Assembly: GCA_016793325.1 (NCBI GenBank)
Contig: JAEUKI010000060.1
Coordinates: 239,894-303,893, forward strand
Direction of reading: 5' to 3'
Origin: Myxococcales bacterium
GTDB lineage: Bacteria > Myxococcota_A > Polyangia > Polyangiales > Ga0077539
Length of the DNA: 64,000 nt
Shown here: positions 52,975 through 62,063 of the stretch, piece by piece
Layout: each line of letters opens with the position of its first letter
How positions within the stretch are numbered: the stretch's first letter is position 1
Notes under the pieces: generated by a model
The model's input: only the letters and a program-made list of their open reading frames with translations
Told to the model about the DNA's origin: nothing
The model's database searches: none
Made by a program: the position numbers and the translations under genes

Positions 52975-55900
52975 TCAGTTGCACGTCAGCGAGAACGTCG
53001 TCGCTGCGCCGCCGCTCGCGATGGCGCTGTAGTTCACGCGAAGCACGATGTCGTCGATGCGCCGCACGTCGAGGTCCCGGTTCTCGGGCTCCTCGGTCGG
53101 AACCGCGAGCACCCAAGACGACTGCGCGACGGGGTAGTAGAGCAAGCTCACTTCCTGCGCGCCGAAGTCGTTCACGCCCGCGGCGATCGTCGCCGGCGCA
53201 AGGACACCGGACGGTCGGAGTCGCCACTCGTTCGTATTGGTGTTCATCGAGCCCGAGTCGCACGTGCGAACCGAGCCGACACCGTCCGCGAGCAAGCGAA
53301 GAATCGCCTGGTTGTCCCCGAGAAAGTCGCCGACGACCCGCGCTTGAATCGATGTGATTCGCGCGTTGCACACGAGCGACGTGAAGAGCGCGCTGTCCCG
53401 TCGCAGGCTCGTCGCGAAGCGAATCGCAGGCCACGTTTGTCCGTCGTTCGAATACGGCTGCGCGAGGAGCGCGCGCCGAAACTGCTCGCCCGCCGAGATC
53501 ATCTCGCCCGTCTCGCTGTCCATCCGCGGCCCGACGATCCCGAGGATGTCGCGGCGCACCGAGACTTCGCGCATGTACATGTTCGGCGTCGTCACGAGCA
53601 TTCGCCACGAGTCCCAGCCGCCGATCACGCAGTTGAGCGCTCGCTCGAGCTGCTGCGCGTTTTGCGTGGCGACGATCGCGTCGAGCACCGACGGCAATCG
53701 CTTGTTCGTCTCGTACTCGAGCGCGCGCGCCGCTTCGTACACGCGCAGTCGCGCCGTCGCGAAGTCAGTCCGAGCGGTGATCGCCGACACGTCGCGCTCG
53801 ATGCGAAACGCTGGGTCGTTGACGAACCGACGCGAGGCGTTGGCGGTCTCTTGATTGAAGTCCGCGACGAGTCGCACGACCTGCTCTCGCGCGTTTCCGA
53901 GATCGACCATCGCGCGGGCGACCTCGAGCGAATCGAGGACGATTTGATGCTCGAGCTGCGCGCGCTGGATAATCAGGTCCTTGAGCGCCGCCATGTCTCG
54001 AACGTAGGTCTCGCTCGCGCTCGCGATGAGCGACGACATTTCGACGGCGTTCTGAATGCGTTGCTGTGTCAGTCGAAGCGCCGACGCTCCCGCTTGAAGC
54101 GCGCCCACTCCCGCGGCGAGTCCGAGGGGCGTACCGAAGTTCAAGACGTTTGCCTGCGCAGCGGTTCGAAGGACGTCAGTCGCGACGTTGAGAACTTCGA
54201 CGCCGAGCTGCAGCCACCAGATCTGCTCCTGGCTGTCGCGCGTGAATCGAATCTGCTCCTCGCGAATGCCAGTGACCGAGATCATCGTTTGTCGCTGATT
54301 GAGGATCCTCGCTTGGTGCGATCGCAGCGCTCCTTGCGCGCCGTCGAGCCGCGCGAGCGCGGACTGATACGAGAGCGTGAGGGCGCGAACGGTTCCCCCA
54401 GTCGCTCCGCAGCGCTCGAGCCCGAGAAGCGTATCCGATCCTTCGGGGGCGAAGTCGTTGCCGCAGATCGCGCGGAGCTCGCTGCGATAGCGCAAGCGCA
54501 CGTCGCGCTGCGCGGAGAGCACTTGATCCTCGGCGACGTCGAACTGACGCACCGCCATGCGCGCGCGCTGATCGCTCGAGAGAGCGTTCATGACCGCATT
54601 GCTCGCGACGTTGCGAGCGAGCTCGAAGTTCGCGAGCATCTCGCCGCTCGGCCGCGAATACAGCGGGACGCTCGTGTCCGAGACGCCGAGCGGATTGGCG
54701 TCGTCCGCAAGCGAGCGCGCAGAGCGATCGAGCGACTCGAGCGCGGAGCCGAGCTGAACAACCTCGGGCAACGCGGGATTTCCGCCGCGCCAGCGCGCGT
54801 CGAGGTCCGCGAGGAGCGCGACCTGGACCCACAGCAACACGGCGTCACGAGGAACGTTGTTGCGAAGCGTGGCGCGCATTCCAGCGGCGCCTCGGTCGAT
54901 CCCGACGATCTCGCTCGTCGCGCGGAGGCTGCCGCGAAGCAAATCCGCCGCCCGGCGAAGCGCGATGCGATCGTTGGCGCCGACGCTGCTATCGAAGTAC
55001 GTCGCTCGTCCCGTGGCGTTCGCTGCGGAGATCGCGCGGAGCTCTTCGAACGTCGCCGGATTCAACACACGAAACAACCCAGCGTCGTAGCGCCTTCGGG
55101 CCTCGACGAACGAGCGACGCATGCGCCCCGACGGATCCGTCGCGTCGAACGAGTCGCGCCACGCTTGCACCATCGACTCGTTGCCGAGCAATCCGAAGAG
55201 CTCACCCCACGCGCGTGCGGCGTCGTGGGTGGCTTGCGCTCGCTCGGGATCGCTCGCGCCGAAGCGCGTCGCGCCGATGTAGCGCGCGCACTGCACAGCG
55301 GCCGCCGCGACGCATTGCTGTCCCGCGGGCGGCGCAGGAACGACCTGTGGGAGGTCGTCGCGGAGCGTCGGCGATTGCAGCTGCGCGATGCACGGCGGCG
55401 CGAGCACTCCGTACGGAGGAATCGCGCTCATCATCGACGCCGTCTGCGGAAGCGCGAAGCTCGACGAGCCTTCGACCATCGCCGTCGCGCCGTGAAATCG
55501 ATGCAACGCAAACCCGTCCCACAAATAGCGCTTCACGCACTCGCGTCGCTGCGCGAGCGTCGCGCTCGCACGGCAGTCGTACGGGACGCTGACCGGTCCG
55601 CTCGGCGTCGAATACATCGCCGTCCCAAACGCGTCTGGATCACACAACCGAGGGAGCGCCCCCGCCGTTCGCGTCGGCCCCGTGGGAAGAGTCGGCGCAG
55701 AACCCACTGCGAATTCAGGCACCATTTGCTCGGTGTTGCGCGTGAGCGCGATCGTTCCGACGACCTCGACTGGCTCGCTCGTGAGCCCGACGATGCGCTC
55801 GACCACCGTTCCGCTGACCTGACCGTCTGCGCTTCGCTCGAGTTCGACCTGCAGCTCGCGACCGATCGAACGCCCATCGAACACGCTCGGGCTCTCGGCG

Positions 55901-56784
55901 AGCAGCGACTGCGTCGACCGTCCGTCGAGCAGCTGCCGCATCCGAATGTTCACCCGCCCCATCTGCACATCGCCGATGCCCGCGGCGGGGCCCAGCGTCG
56001 AGCCCTGCGACGCGGGCCACAAGAGCGAGCGCTCGGGGTCGATCCGCCCCTGAATCACCGAGCGATCCTGACGAAGGTCGATTCCGACCCGCGTCGATCC
56101 GAGCGCGATCGGCGTCGGAGCCGCGCCCGCGCTCAGCCGTACGCCTGTGTACGTCACGACGCCCGAGTACACGCCGGTGAAGTCTGCTTGAGACGTCACG
56201 CTCACCTCGGCGCGACCCTGCGAGCTGATCACCGAGATGCGTCCGTTGCTCCCACCGAGCGGTCGCATCGCCGCGTCCACCGAAAACGTCAGCGTCGTCG
56301 AGTCCGTAAACTCGCCCCGCATCGACGCGATCCGAACCCACGCAGGCATCGCGTCGACGCGATAGCGAACGCGGCCGCTTCCGCGGAGCTCGAGCGCGAA
56401 CTGCGTCTGATCCGTGAGCGACACGCTCGTCGGGCTCGCTGCGAGCACGCCGGTCGCTGGCGCCAAGGGAGGATCCGACGCGACGCCGCTGTCCGCGTCC
56501 GCGCACCGCCCGCGCGGCGTGCACGTCAATTGCCCCGTGCAAGGGTCGCGCAGATTGCACTGTTGAATGCACTCGCCGAGATCGCAAAACGTCCCGCTCG
56601 GGCAGTCCGCCGACAGCGCGCAGCGCTGCCCGTTGCCCGTCGCTGGCGCGGGAGGCCCGCGCATGACGGACGCTTCGGATCCACCGTCGTTCACCACTCT
56701 GGCGTCGGTCGTCGTGGACATCTCTCCGCAGCCGATCGCTGCCGAGAGCGCCATCGCGACGCCACCCGCTCGAATCGATTTCAT
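52975..56784 (-). CDS. large lipoprotein with BACON-like and TcA C-terminal-like regions
   Basis: A 1269-residue lipoprotein (MKSIRAGGVAMALSAAIGC, Cys19). After a Cys-rich start (RCALSADCPSGTFCDLGEC) comes a BACON-like beta sandwich (about 90-190; RYRVDAMPAWVRIASMRGEF, GRISVISSQGRAEVSV). Most of residues 450-1000 are long helices, with coiled-coil stretches (IQRAQLEHQIVLDSLEVARAMVDLGNAREQVVRLV). The C-terminus (ARITSIQARVVGDFLG, TIAAGVNDFGAQEVSLLYYP, RRIDDIVLRVNYSA) follows the pattern of the TcA C-terminal TcB-binding domain, whose end reads ISDVILHxxYTA. No TcA shell or receptor domains were seen. Inference: it may dock the SpvB/RHS protein. It starts 38 nt after the preceding gene. Confidence 0.8.
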   Translation of the reverse strand: MKSIRAGGVAMALSAAIGCGEMSTTTDARVVNDGGSEASVMRGPPAPATGNGQRCALSADCPSGTFCDLGECIQQCNLRDPCTGQLTCTPRGRCADADSGVASDPPLAPATGVLAASPTSVSLTDQTQFALELRGSGRVRYRVDAMPAWVRIASMRGEFTDSTTLTFSVDAAMRPLGGSNGRISVISSQGRAEVSVTSQADFTGVYSGVVTYTGVRLSAGAAPTPIALGSTRVGIDLRQDRSVIQGRIDPERSLLWPASQGSTLGPAAGIGDVQMGRVNIRMRQLLDGRSTQSLLAESPSVFDGRSIGRELQVELERSADGQVSGTVVERIVGLTSEPVEVVGTIALTRNTEQMVPEFAVGSAPTLPTGPTRTAGALPRLCDPDAFGTAMYSTPSGPVSVPYDCRASATLAQRRECVKRYLWDGFALHRFHGATAMVEGSSSFALPQTASMMSAIPPYGVLAPPCIAQLQSPTLRDDLPQVVPAPPAGQQCVAAAAVQCARYIGATRFGASDPERAQATHDAARAWGELFGLLGNESMVQAWRDSFDATDPSGRMRRSFVEARRRYDAGLFRVLNPATFEELRAISAANATGRATYFDSSVGANDRIALRRAADLLRGSLRATSEIVGIDRGAAGMRATLRNNVPRDAVLLWVQVALLADLDARWRGGNPALPEVVQLGSALESLDRSARSLADDANPLGVSDTSVPLYSRPSGEMLANFELARNVASNAVMNALSSDQRARMAVRQFDVAEDQVLSAQRDVRLRYRSELRAICGNDFAPEGSDTLLGLERCGATGGTVRALTLSYQSALARLDGAQGALRSHQARILNQRQTMISVTGIREEQIRFTRDSQEQIWWLQLGVEVLNVATDVLRTAAQANVLNFGTPLGLAAGVGALQAGASALRLTQQRIQNAVEMSSLIASASETYVRDMAALKDLIIQRAQLEHQIVLDSLEVARAMVDLGNAREQVVRLVADFNQETANASRRFVNDPAFRIERDVSAITARTDFATARLRVYEAARALEYETNKRLPSVLDAIVATQNAQQLERALNCVIGGWDSWRMLVTTPNMYMREVSVRRDILGIVGPRMDSETGEMISAGEQFRRALLAQPYSNDGQTWPAIRFATSLRRDSALFTSLVCNARITSIQARVVGDFLGDNQAILRLLADGVGSVRTCDSGSMNTNTNEWRLRPSGVLAPATIAAGVNDFGAQEVSLLYYPVAQSSWVLAVPTEEPENRDLDVRRIDDIVLRVNYSAIASGGAATTFSLTCN

Positions 56785-56822
56785 GACTTCACCCCAATTT
56801 GTTGTGCGTGTATTCGAATCCG

Positions 56823-58541
56823 CTATCGCGCGACGTTGTGCGTATCGATCTCGAGGCCCGTCGCCCCGCGCGTTCCCGAGCCGTCGCCGGTCGACCCGCC
56901 CTGGCCAGCGCGGCCCACGTTGAACGGGGTCGTGCCCATCACGGTCGCGCCCTGAACCAACACGACTCCGACGCTCGGTCCGCCTGCGCCACCGCCGCCA
57001 GCGCCGCCGCGGCCACCAGCGCCACCACGGCCACCGTTTCCTCCGCGCGCGGCGGTGAGCGTGCTCGTCGCACCGCAGCGACACGCGACCGCCGAGAGTC
57101 CGTTGGGCTCGCGGCATCCCGCGCCCGAGCCTCCAGCACCACCCGCGCTTCCGATCGCGCCAGCGCCGCCGTTGCCGCCGCGTCCACCGCCCGCGGTCTC
57201 GATCGCGACGCGCTCGAGACGCGCGGTTCCACCTACGACGAGGACACCGATCGACGCTCCGCCAGCACCGCCGCCACGACCGGCGTTTCCGCCGCAGCCG
57301 CCACCACCACCACCGCCGCCAGCGCCGCCGGGCTTGGGCTCGAACCCATCGCCGCAGTCGCTCAGTCCGCCGCCACCGCCACCGCCGCCACCGCCGCCGT
57401 TGCCGCCCGTCGCGCCATCGCGACCCACGGCACACAAATTCGAGTAGCCCGTCGCGTCCGCGACGCAGAAGTTCGCCATCGCCGACGCGCCCGCGGCGCC
57501 TGCGGGTCCGTCGAGACCGTCCGTTCCGTTGGCGCCGATCGCGCGGGGATCACTCGGGCCCATGAACGCGCCGCGTTCGCCGGCCGCGCCGCCACGACCT
57601 GCGATGGGCATCGCCATTCCATCGCCGCCCCGTTCGGCGGCGGTGCCCATGTAGAACGCTGAGCCGCCCGCGCCACCGGGCGCGCACGTCGCGCCGCCTG
57701 CGCCGCCCGCGGGACGACGAGGAATGGCGAGCGTGAGATCCGCGGGTTGCCCTCCAGCGCCCGAGGGTGCGCTCGTTGTCATCGGGGCGCCGACCATCCC
57801 AGTCGTTCCGTCCGCGCCGCGTCCGGCGCGAATGCGCGAGTCCGACCAACGAAGTCCGTCTGCCTGCTCGAGGAGGACCGCAACGCAGGACGCCCCCGGA
57901 GCGTTCGCGTCGATCCCCTCGACGTGCAGTCGCAAGAGCGTCGAGTTCATCGTGCGTCGCGCAGTCACCACAGGACACGCAGCGACGAGCCGCGTGCGCT
58001 GGGTCTCGGACACGCGCCACGACGTTGGGTCGTACCCGCCCGCGACGAACACGTTGTCCGGAACCGTGAGCGACTCCATCAAGTCACCGCCCGCGACGAG
58101 CACCTGACGTCGCGTCGCGGTCACCGCGCGAAGCGCATCCGCGAGCGTGCGAAACGGCCGTTCGCGCGTTCCGTCGCCGTTCGTCGTGGCGCGCGGATCG
58201 ACGAACACCGCGTTCGCCGCGTCCCCGTCGATCCCGTCGCAGTTGGTGTCCCGCCCATCCGGGTCCGGCAGATCCTCCATCGGAACGCACGTGTCCGCCG
58301 CCATGCTCGGTCGATCGTCGACGACGTCCGGCGCAGTCACGCCGCTGTCGCCCGCGTCCGCGCCGCCTTCGCTCCCGCTCGTGTTTGCGTCTCGCGCATC
58401 CCCCACGTCGGGAACACACCGCCCTCCCATCGGCGTCTCGCCCGCGTTGCACACCAACGGTGGCCCCGAGCACGCTGACGAGAGCGCTGCCACAGCAGCC
58501 ACAGAGAGAACCCAACCCGCCCGACTCGATGCAGTCTCCAC
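56823..58541 (-). CDS. glycine-rich lipoprotein (first gene of the toxin operon)
   Basis: A 572-residue lipoprotein. GTG at 58541 is preceded by GGAGG at a spacing of 7; the leader VETASSRAGWVLSVAAVAALSSAC places the lipobox Cys at 24. Next come an Asp-rich linker with DTNCDGIDGD, a pectin-lyase-like region (about 105-230; TRERPFRTLADALRAVTATRRQVLVAGG, LLRLHVEGIDANAPG), and Gly-rich PGRS-like low complexity (GGGGGGGGGGLSDCGDG...). It is a paralogue in layout of the lipoprotein at 51261-52946. First in the leftward operon, with its promoter expected in the 251 bp upstream. Confidence 0.77.
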   Translation of the reverse strand: METASSRAGWVLSVAAVAALSSACSGPPLVCNAGETPMGGRCVPDVGDARDANTSGSEGGADAGDSGVTAPDVVDDRPSMAADTCVPMEDLPDPDGRDTNCDGIDGDAANAVFVDPRATTNGDGTRERPFRTLADALRAVTATRRQVLVAGGDLMESLTVPDNVFVAGGYDPTSWRVSETQRTRLVAACPVVTARRTMNSTLLRLHVEGIDANAPGASCVAVLLEQADGLRWSDSRIRAGRGADGTTGMVGAPMTTSAPSGAGGQPADLTLAIPRRPAGGAGGATCAPGGAGGSAFYMGTAAERGGDGMAMPIAGRGGAAGERGAFMGPSDPRAIGANGTDGLDGPAGAAGASAMANFCVADATGYSNLCAVGRDGATGGNGGGGGGGGGGGLSDCGDGFEPKPGGAGGGGGGGGCGGNAGRGGGAGGASIGVLVVGGTARLERVAIETAGGGRGGNGGAGAIGSAGGAGGSGAGCREPNGLSAVACRCGATSTLTAARGGNGGRGGAGGRGGAGGGGAGGPSVGVVLVQGATVMGTTPFNVGRAGQGGSTGDGSGTRGATGLEIDTHNVAR

Positions 58542-58565
58542 GATGAAACCTCCGAACGCCCATTG

Positions 58566-58587
58566 GGCGAAAACGCTGGTTTTCGCC
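58566..58587. promoter_or_regulatory. perfect inverted repeat in the 5' leader of the toxin operon
   Basis: GGCGAAAAC (58566-58574) and GTTTTCGCC (58579-58587) form a perfect 9 bp inverted repeat with a 4 nt spacer, 24 nt ahead of the GTG start. It could be a repressor site or an RNA hairpin that gates translation. Confidence 0.5.
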
Positions 58588-58792
58588 TGTTCGATCGCGA
58601 CGTCGCCGTCGCAGCGCGCCCCCCGTTGCCCCGCCGACAATCGACGTGACTCGGTAAACGCGGTGGGCCCTATCCGCCCGCCCCAGCGACAGTTGCCTGC
58701 CGCGTCGAAAAAATCTTTAGCCCACCCGTCGCGCTGTCGCAAGCCCCCTCGATGACGTCGCGATCGCGCGCAGAGAGACGGACTCGCCCTCG

Positions 58793-59485
58793 CTACCGCG
58801 CACACGAAAACAAGCGACGTCGCCTGCCCTCGGGCATCGGCGGAGGGACGTTCGTCCCCGTCGGAACAACGACCGTCGTGACCCGCGGGCCCGCGCCGTC
58901 CCTCGGCGTGCACTGAACGCGCCGAAACAACGTCGGGTCCTCGAAGTGATCCCCGTTCGGAAACGTGTACGAGTTGATCGACGTGAACTCTTGCCGCGCT
59001 CCATCGAGCAGCCCCGTGAAGTGATCGAGCGCGTACTCGTCCGACGGGCGCCCGCAGTGCGTTCGCTCGAGGCGCCAGCTCGTCGCGTCGAAGCGCACCG
59101 TCGTCCCGCGAGCGTCGCGCGTGACGACGCCGGTCGCGGGCTCGCTCCACTCGGCGTCGCGAAGGCCTGGGCGACACGCAGGAGGCTCGTTCTCGCTCGG
59201 CGTCCCCGTCCAACCGCGGAGGAGAATCGTCCCGGTGAGCGCGTCGCCTGTGCGCGCGATGCGCAGCTCGTAGCGGTACCAGTCGCGGAGGCGCGCGTAA
59301 TACACGTGCGCGCGCCAGATGCCAGAGACTTCGTCTGCGCACGCGTTGGGATCGGGCGGCGGGGGCAGCCTCGCGCGCTGATCCTCGATCGAAGCGGGCA
59401 GATCCCGCGGCCACAACGCGAGCGTCGCGACACACGCGACGCCGAAGAGCAACACAGTGCGACGAGCGCGCTTGTTCGTAGGCAC
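58793..59485 (-). CDS. small exported or membrane-anchored protein of unknown function
   Basis: A 230-residue protein from the GTG at 59485. The N-terminal KRARRTVLLFGVACVATLALWP is a signal peptide or anchor. The mature part contains strand-rich segments (VSGIWRAHVYYARLRDWYRYELRIARTGDALTGTILLRGW, TTVRFDATSWRLERTHCGRPSDEYALDHFTGLLDGARQEF) and ends in a basic tail. It resembles a lipocalin/DUF-type beta barrel but no family is recognised. Divergent from the acyl-CoA dehydrogenase (73 nt). The longer frame from 59560 would overlap that gene's start. Confidence 0.65.
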   Translation of the reverse strand: MPTNKRARRTVLLFGVACVATLALWPRDLPASIEDQRARLPPPPDPNACADEVSGIWRAHVYYARLRDWYRYELRIARTGDALTGTILLRGWTGTPSENEPPACRPGLRDAEWSEPATGVVTRDARGTTVRFDATSWRLERTHCGRPSDEYALDHFTGLLDGARQEFTSINSYTFPNGDHFEDPTLFRRVQCTPRDGAGPRVTTVVVPTGTNVPPPMPEGRRRRLFSCAR

Positions 59486-59558
59486 GACGCCCGAGTGTAC
59501 TGCGGAGAGAACGCTCCTGCGCGCGGGAGCGGCGGTGTATTCTCTTCGGTCCGACATC

Positions 59559-61280
59559 ATGGCCGAGGCGCAATCGCTGCTGAAATCGTTGTTCTACGGG
59601 GCGATCCCCGAGTCGATGGTGTTTCCGTACCCCGAGGTGTCCCGCGAGGAGCGAGAGCACACGGCGCTTCTGCTCGAGTCCGTTCGAAAGTTCGTGGCGA
59701 AGGAGGTCGACAGCGCGAGGATCGATCGAGACGCGAAGATCCCCGAAGCGGTGATGAAGGGCCTCGCTGCGCAAGGGCTCTTCGGGCTGAGGGTTCCCGC
59801 GAGGTTCGGCGGCAAGGGGTTGTCCACGACGAGCTACGCGCGCGTCCTCGAAGAGCTCTCGTCGCTCGACAGCTCGATCGCCCTCACCGTCGGCGCGCAC
59901 GGAACGCTCGGCCTCGGCCCCCTGCTCCTCTTCGGGACCGAAGGGCAACAGCGCAAGCACCTCCCGCGGCTTGCGTCGGGAGAGCACCTCGCCGCGTTCG
60001 CGCTCACCGAGGCCAGCGCGGGCTCGGACGCCGCGGGGATCACGACGCGCGCGCGCGTCGTCGGCGACGGGATCACCGTGCAGCTCGACGGTGAGAAATG
60101 TTGGATCGCCAACGCGCCCATCGCCGATGTGTTCACGGTGTTCGCGCGCACCACGGATGACGAAGGCGCGAGGCCGCGGCTCACCGCGTACCTGATCGAT
60201 CGATCGAAGTCGCTGAAGACGGGGCCCGCAGAGCCGACGCTCGGCGTACGAGGGCTCGCGCTCGGGAGCGTCGTGCTCGACGGCGTTCGCGTCGCAGCCG
60301 AAAACGTCCTCGGCGAAGTCGGCCGCGGCCATCGCGTCGCCGTCGAAGTGCTCAACGACGCGCGCATCACGCTCAGCGCGAGCTGCGTAGGCGCGTGCAA
60401 GCGCCTCGTGAAGCTCACCGTCGACCGATGCCAGAAGCGACGCGCGTTCGGCCGCGCGATCGGCGAGTTCGGCCTCATCAAAGACAAGATCGCGCGCATG
60501 ATGACCGACCTCTACGCGCTCGAGTCCATGACGTACCTCACCGCGGGCCTCGCGGACGGGCGAAGCGCGGACTACTCGATCGAGAGCGCGATCTGCAAGG
60601 TGTTCGCGAGCGAGACGCTCTGGCGCGTCGCGCACGAAGCGATGCAGGTCGCGGGCGGACAGGGCTTCGTGCAGAAGCAAGCGTGGGAGCGGCTGCTGCG
60701 AGACGCGCGCGCGATGCTCGTGTTCGAAGGGACCAACGAGATCCTCCGCGCGTTCATCGCGCTCGCGGGGATGCAGGGGCCCGGACAGCGCATCACCGAC
60801 GTCGCCCGCGCGATCCGCGAGCCCATCAAGGGGTTCGGGCTGCTCAGCGATTTCGCGCTGCAAAAAGCGCGGAGCGCGCTCGGTCGCGAGCGGCTCGACA
60901 AGGCGCACCCGGCGCTGCGTCGAGAGACTGTCCTGTTCGAGCAGTACACCGAGCAGCTCACGCGACAGGTCGACAAAGTGCTGCGCCGGCACGGGACCGA
61001 GATCGCCGAGATGCAGTACACGCAACGCCGTATTGCAGATCTCGCGATCGACTTGTTCGGCGTCGCGTCCACGGTATCGCGCACGACGAGGGCCCTCGAG
61101 AAGAAGGGCGAAGAAGGGGCGCGGCGCGAGCTCGACCTCTGCTCGGCCTTCGCCAACGCCGCGGAGAAGCGCATGAAGGGGATCGTCGCGAGCTTCGACG
61201 AAAACGACGACGAGCTGCTCAAGGGGATCGCGACGCGCGCCTACGGCGACGGCGGATACCCGTTCGACGCGGTGACTTGA
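59559..61280 (+). CDS. acyl-CoA dehydrogenase (VLCAD/ACAD9-like, with C-terminal extension)
   Basis: A 573-residue FAD flavoenzyme that introduces the alpha-beta double bond into acyl-CoA. Marks: YARVLEELSSLDSSIALTVGAH, FALTEASAGSDAAGITTRA, RRAFGRAIGEFGLIKDKIARM and the catalytic Glu390 in FEGTNEILRAF. The ~170-residue tail (PGQRITDVARAIREPIKGFGLLSDFAL...EEGARRELDLCSAFANAAEKRMK) is characteristic of the very-long-chain ACAD branch, which associates with membranes. ATG at 59559 gives MAEAQSLLKSLFYG, the usual N-terminus. Its stop codon lies in a hairpin shared with the converging lipase gene. Confidence 0.92.
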   Translation: MAEAQSLLKSLFYGAIPESMVFPYPEVSREEREHTALLLESVRKFVAKEVDSARIDRDAKIPEAVMKGLAAQGLFGLRVPARFGGKGLSTTSYARVLEELSSLDSSIALTVGAHGTLGLGPLLLFGTEGQQRKHLPRLASGEHLAAFALTEASAGSDAAGITTRARVVGDGITVQLDGEKCWIANAPIADVFTVFARTTDDEGARPRLTAYLIDRSKSLKTGPAEPTLGVRGLALGSVVLDGVRVAAENVLGEVGRGHRVAVEVLNDARITLSASCVGACKRLVKLTVDRCQKRRAFGRAIGEFGLIKDKIARMMTDLYALESMTYLTAGLADGRSADYSIESAICKVFASETLWRVAHEAMQVAGGQGFVQKQAWERLLRDARAMLVFEGTNEILRAFIALAGMQGPGQRITDVARAIREPIKGFGLLSDFALQKARSALGRERLDKAHPALRRETVLFEQYTEQLTRQVDKVLRRHGTEIAEMQYTQRRIADLAIDLFGVASTVSRTTRALEKKGEEGARRELDLCSAFANAAEKRMKGIVASFDENDDELLKGIATRAYGDGGYPFDAVT

Positions 61281-61302
61281 ATCGAATACATTGATTCAAG
61301 TC
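61274..61302. terminator. 10-bp hairpin containing both stop codons of a convergent pair
   Basis: GACTTGAATC (61274-61283) and GATTCAAGTC (61293-61302) pair perfectly around a 9 nt loop. The TGA of the acyl-CoA dehydrogenase (61278-61280) and the TGA of the lipase (complement of 61296-61298) lie in opposite arms. It should act in both directions. There is no T-tract, so termination efficiency is not certain. Confidence 0.7.
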
Positions 61303-61907
61303 AGCAGCAAATTCGCGACGTGATCGAGCACGCGGGGGTCGGTGATCATCCAGCGGTGCATCTTCACGGGGATCACGCGCTCGCTGCGGGCGCCGGGGAG
61401 CTTGCTCGAGCGCGCGGGCAGGATCATCAGGTCGTACGGCGTCCACACGGTGTGCACTTCGACAGGGCCCCATGGGTCGGAGTCCGTCGCGAGGTCTCGG
61501 AGCAGGTCGCTGTTGGGGCGCATCTGGCGCACGCCTGCGAGCGGGAGGGCGAGGGCGTTGAGCGTTCCGTGATGGGGGCCCGAGATCGAGACGAAGCGGC
61601 GCACGCGCGATCGTCCGCCGCCTCGCTGGAGGTAGTAGCGCGTGACGAGCGCGCCCATCGAGAAGCCCACGACGTCGACGCGACGATCGTCGCCATCAAC
61701 CGTCGCGATCGCTTGGTCCACAGCGTGGGCGACCTGCGCGGCGAGCAGCGGAATCACCGCGCGTCCGTCATTGGGCAAGAGGTCGATCGCGGTGGCCTTC
61801 GCGAGCCCGCGCGACGCCAGCCCGGCGCGCAGCGGTTCGAGTCGCGTCGAGGAGTCCCAGATTCCGTGCACGAGCACGACGGGGCGCGATGAGGCTCGAG
61901 TCGTCAT
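61296..61907 (-). CDS. lipase/esterase, alpha/beta hydrolase (LipA/EstA-like)
   Basis: A 203-residue alpha/beta hydrolase. The oxyanion-hole HG is in VVLVHGIWDSS (residues 10-19). The nucleophile is Ser83 in VDVVGFSMGALVTRYYL (G-x-S-x-G). Asp159 in TPYD and His184 (VKMHRW) or His196 complete the likely triad. ISGPHHGTL after the nucleophile is typical of EstA-type lipases. No signal peptide is evident from ATG at 61907, so the protein may be cytoplasmic or use another route. Convergent with the acyl-CoA dehydrogenase, suggesting related lipid use. Longer frames upstream overlap the divergent gene. Confidence 0.85.
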   Translation of the reverse strand: MTTRASSRPVVLVHGIWDSSTRLEPLRAGLASRGLAKATAIDLLPNDGRAVIPLLAAQVAHAVDQAIATVDGDDRRVDVVGFSMGALVTRYYLQRGGGRSRVRRFVSISGPHHGTLNALALPLAGVRQMRPNSDLLRDLATDSDPWGPVEVHTVWTPYDLMILPARSSKLPGARSERVIPVKMHRWMITDPRVLDHVANLLLT

Positions 61908-62063
61908 GAGACCGTTGGGTGAAGCACACATACCCCAGCTCCGTCCTCCCTTGGCGAGGCGCATCGCGAGAGTCCCTGGAATTTCTATAGGAGATCTCTC
62001 GTCGCCCTCGTCGGCGCATCGGGGCCCCGCAGCGCGTCCCGCGCGATAGAATCCTCCGTTGGG

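Noticed and set aside
52540..56955. A 1471-codon open frame on the + strand
   Set aside because: It lies opposite the TcA-like lipoprotein gene, has no recognisable domain, and its composition (Arg, Ala, Val, His-rich) is what antisense of GC-rich coding DNA gives.
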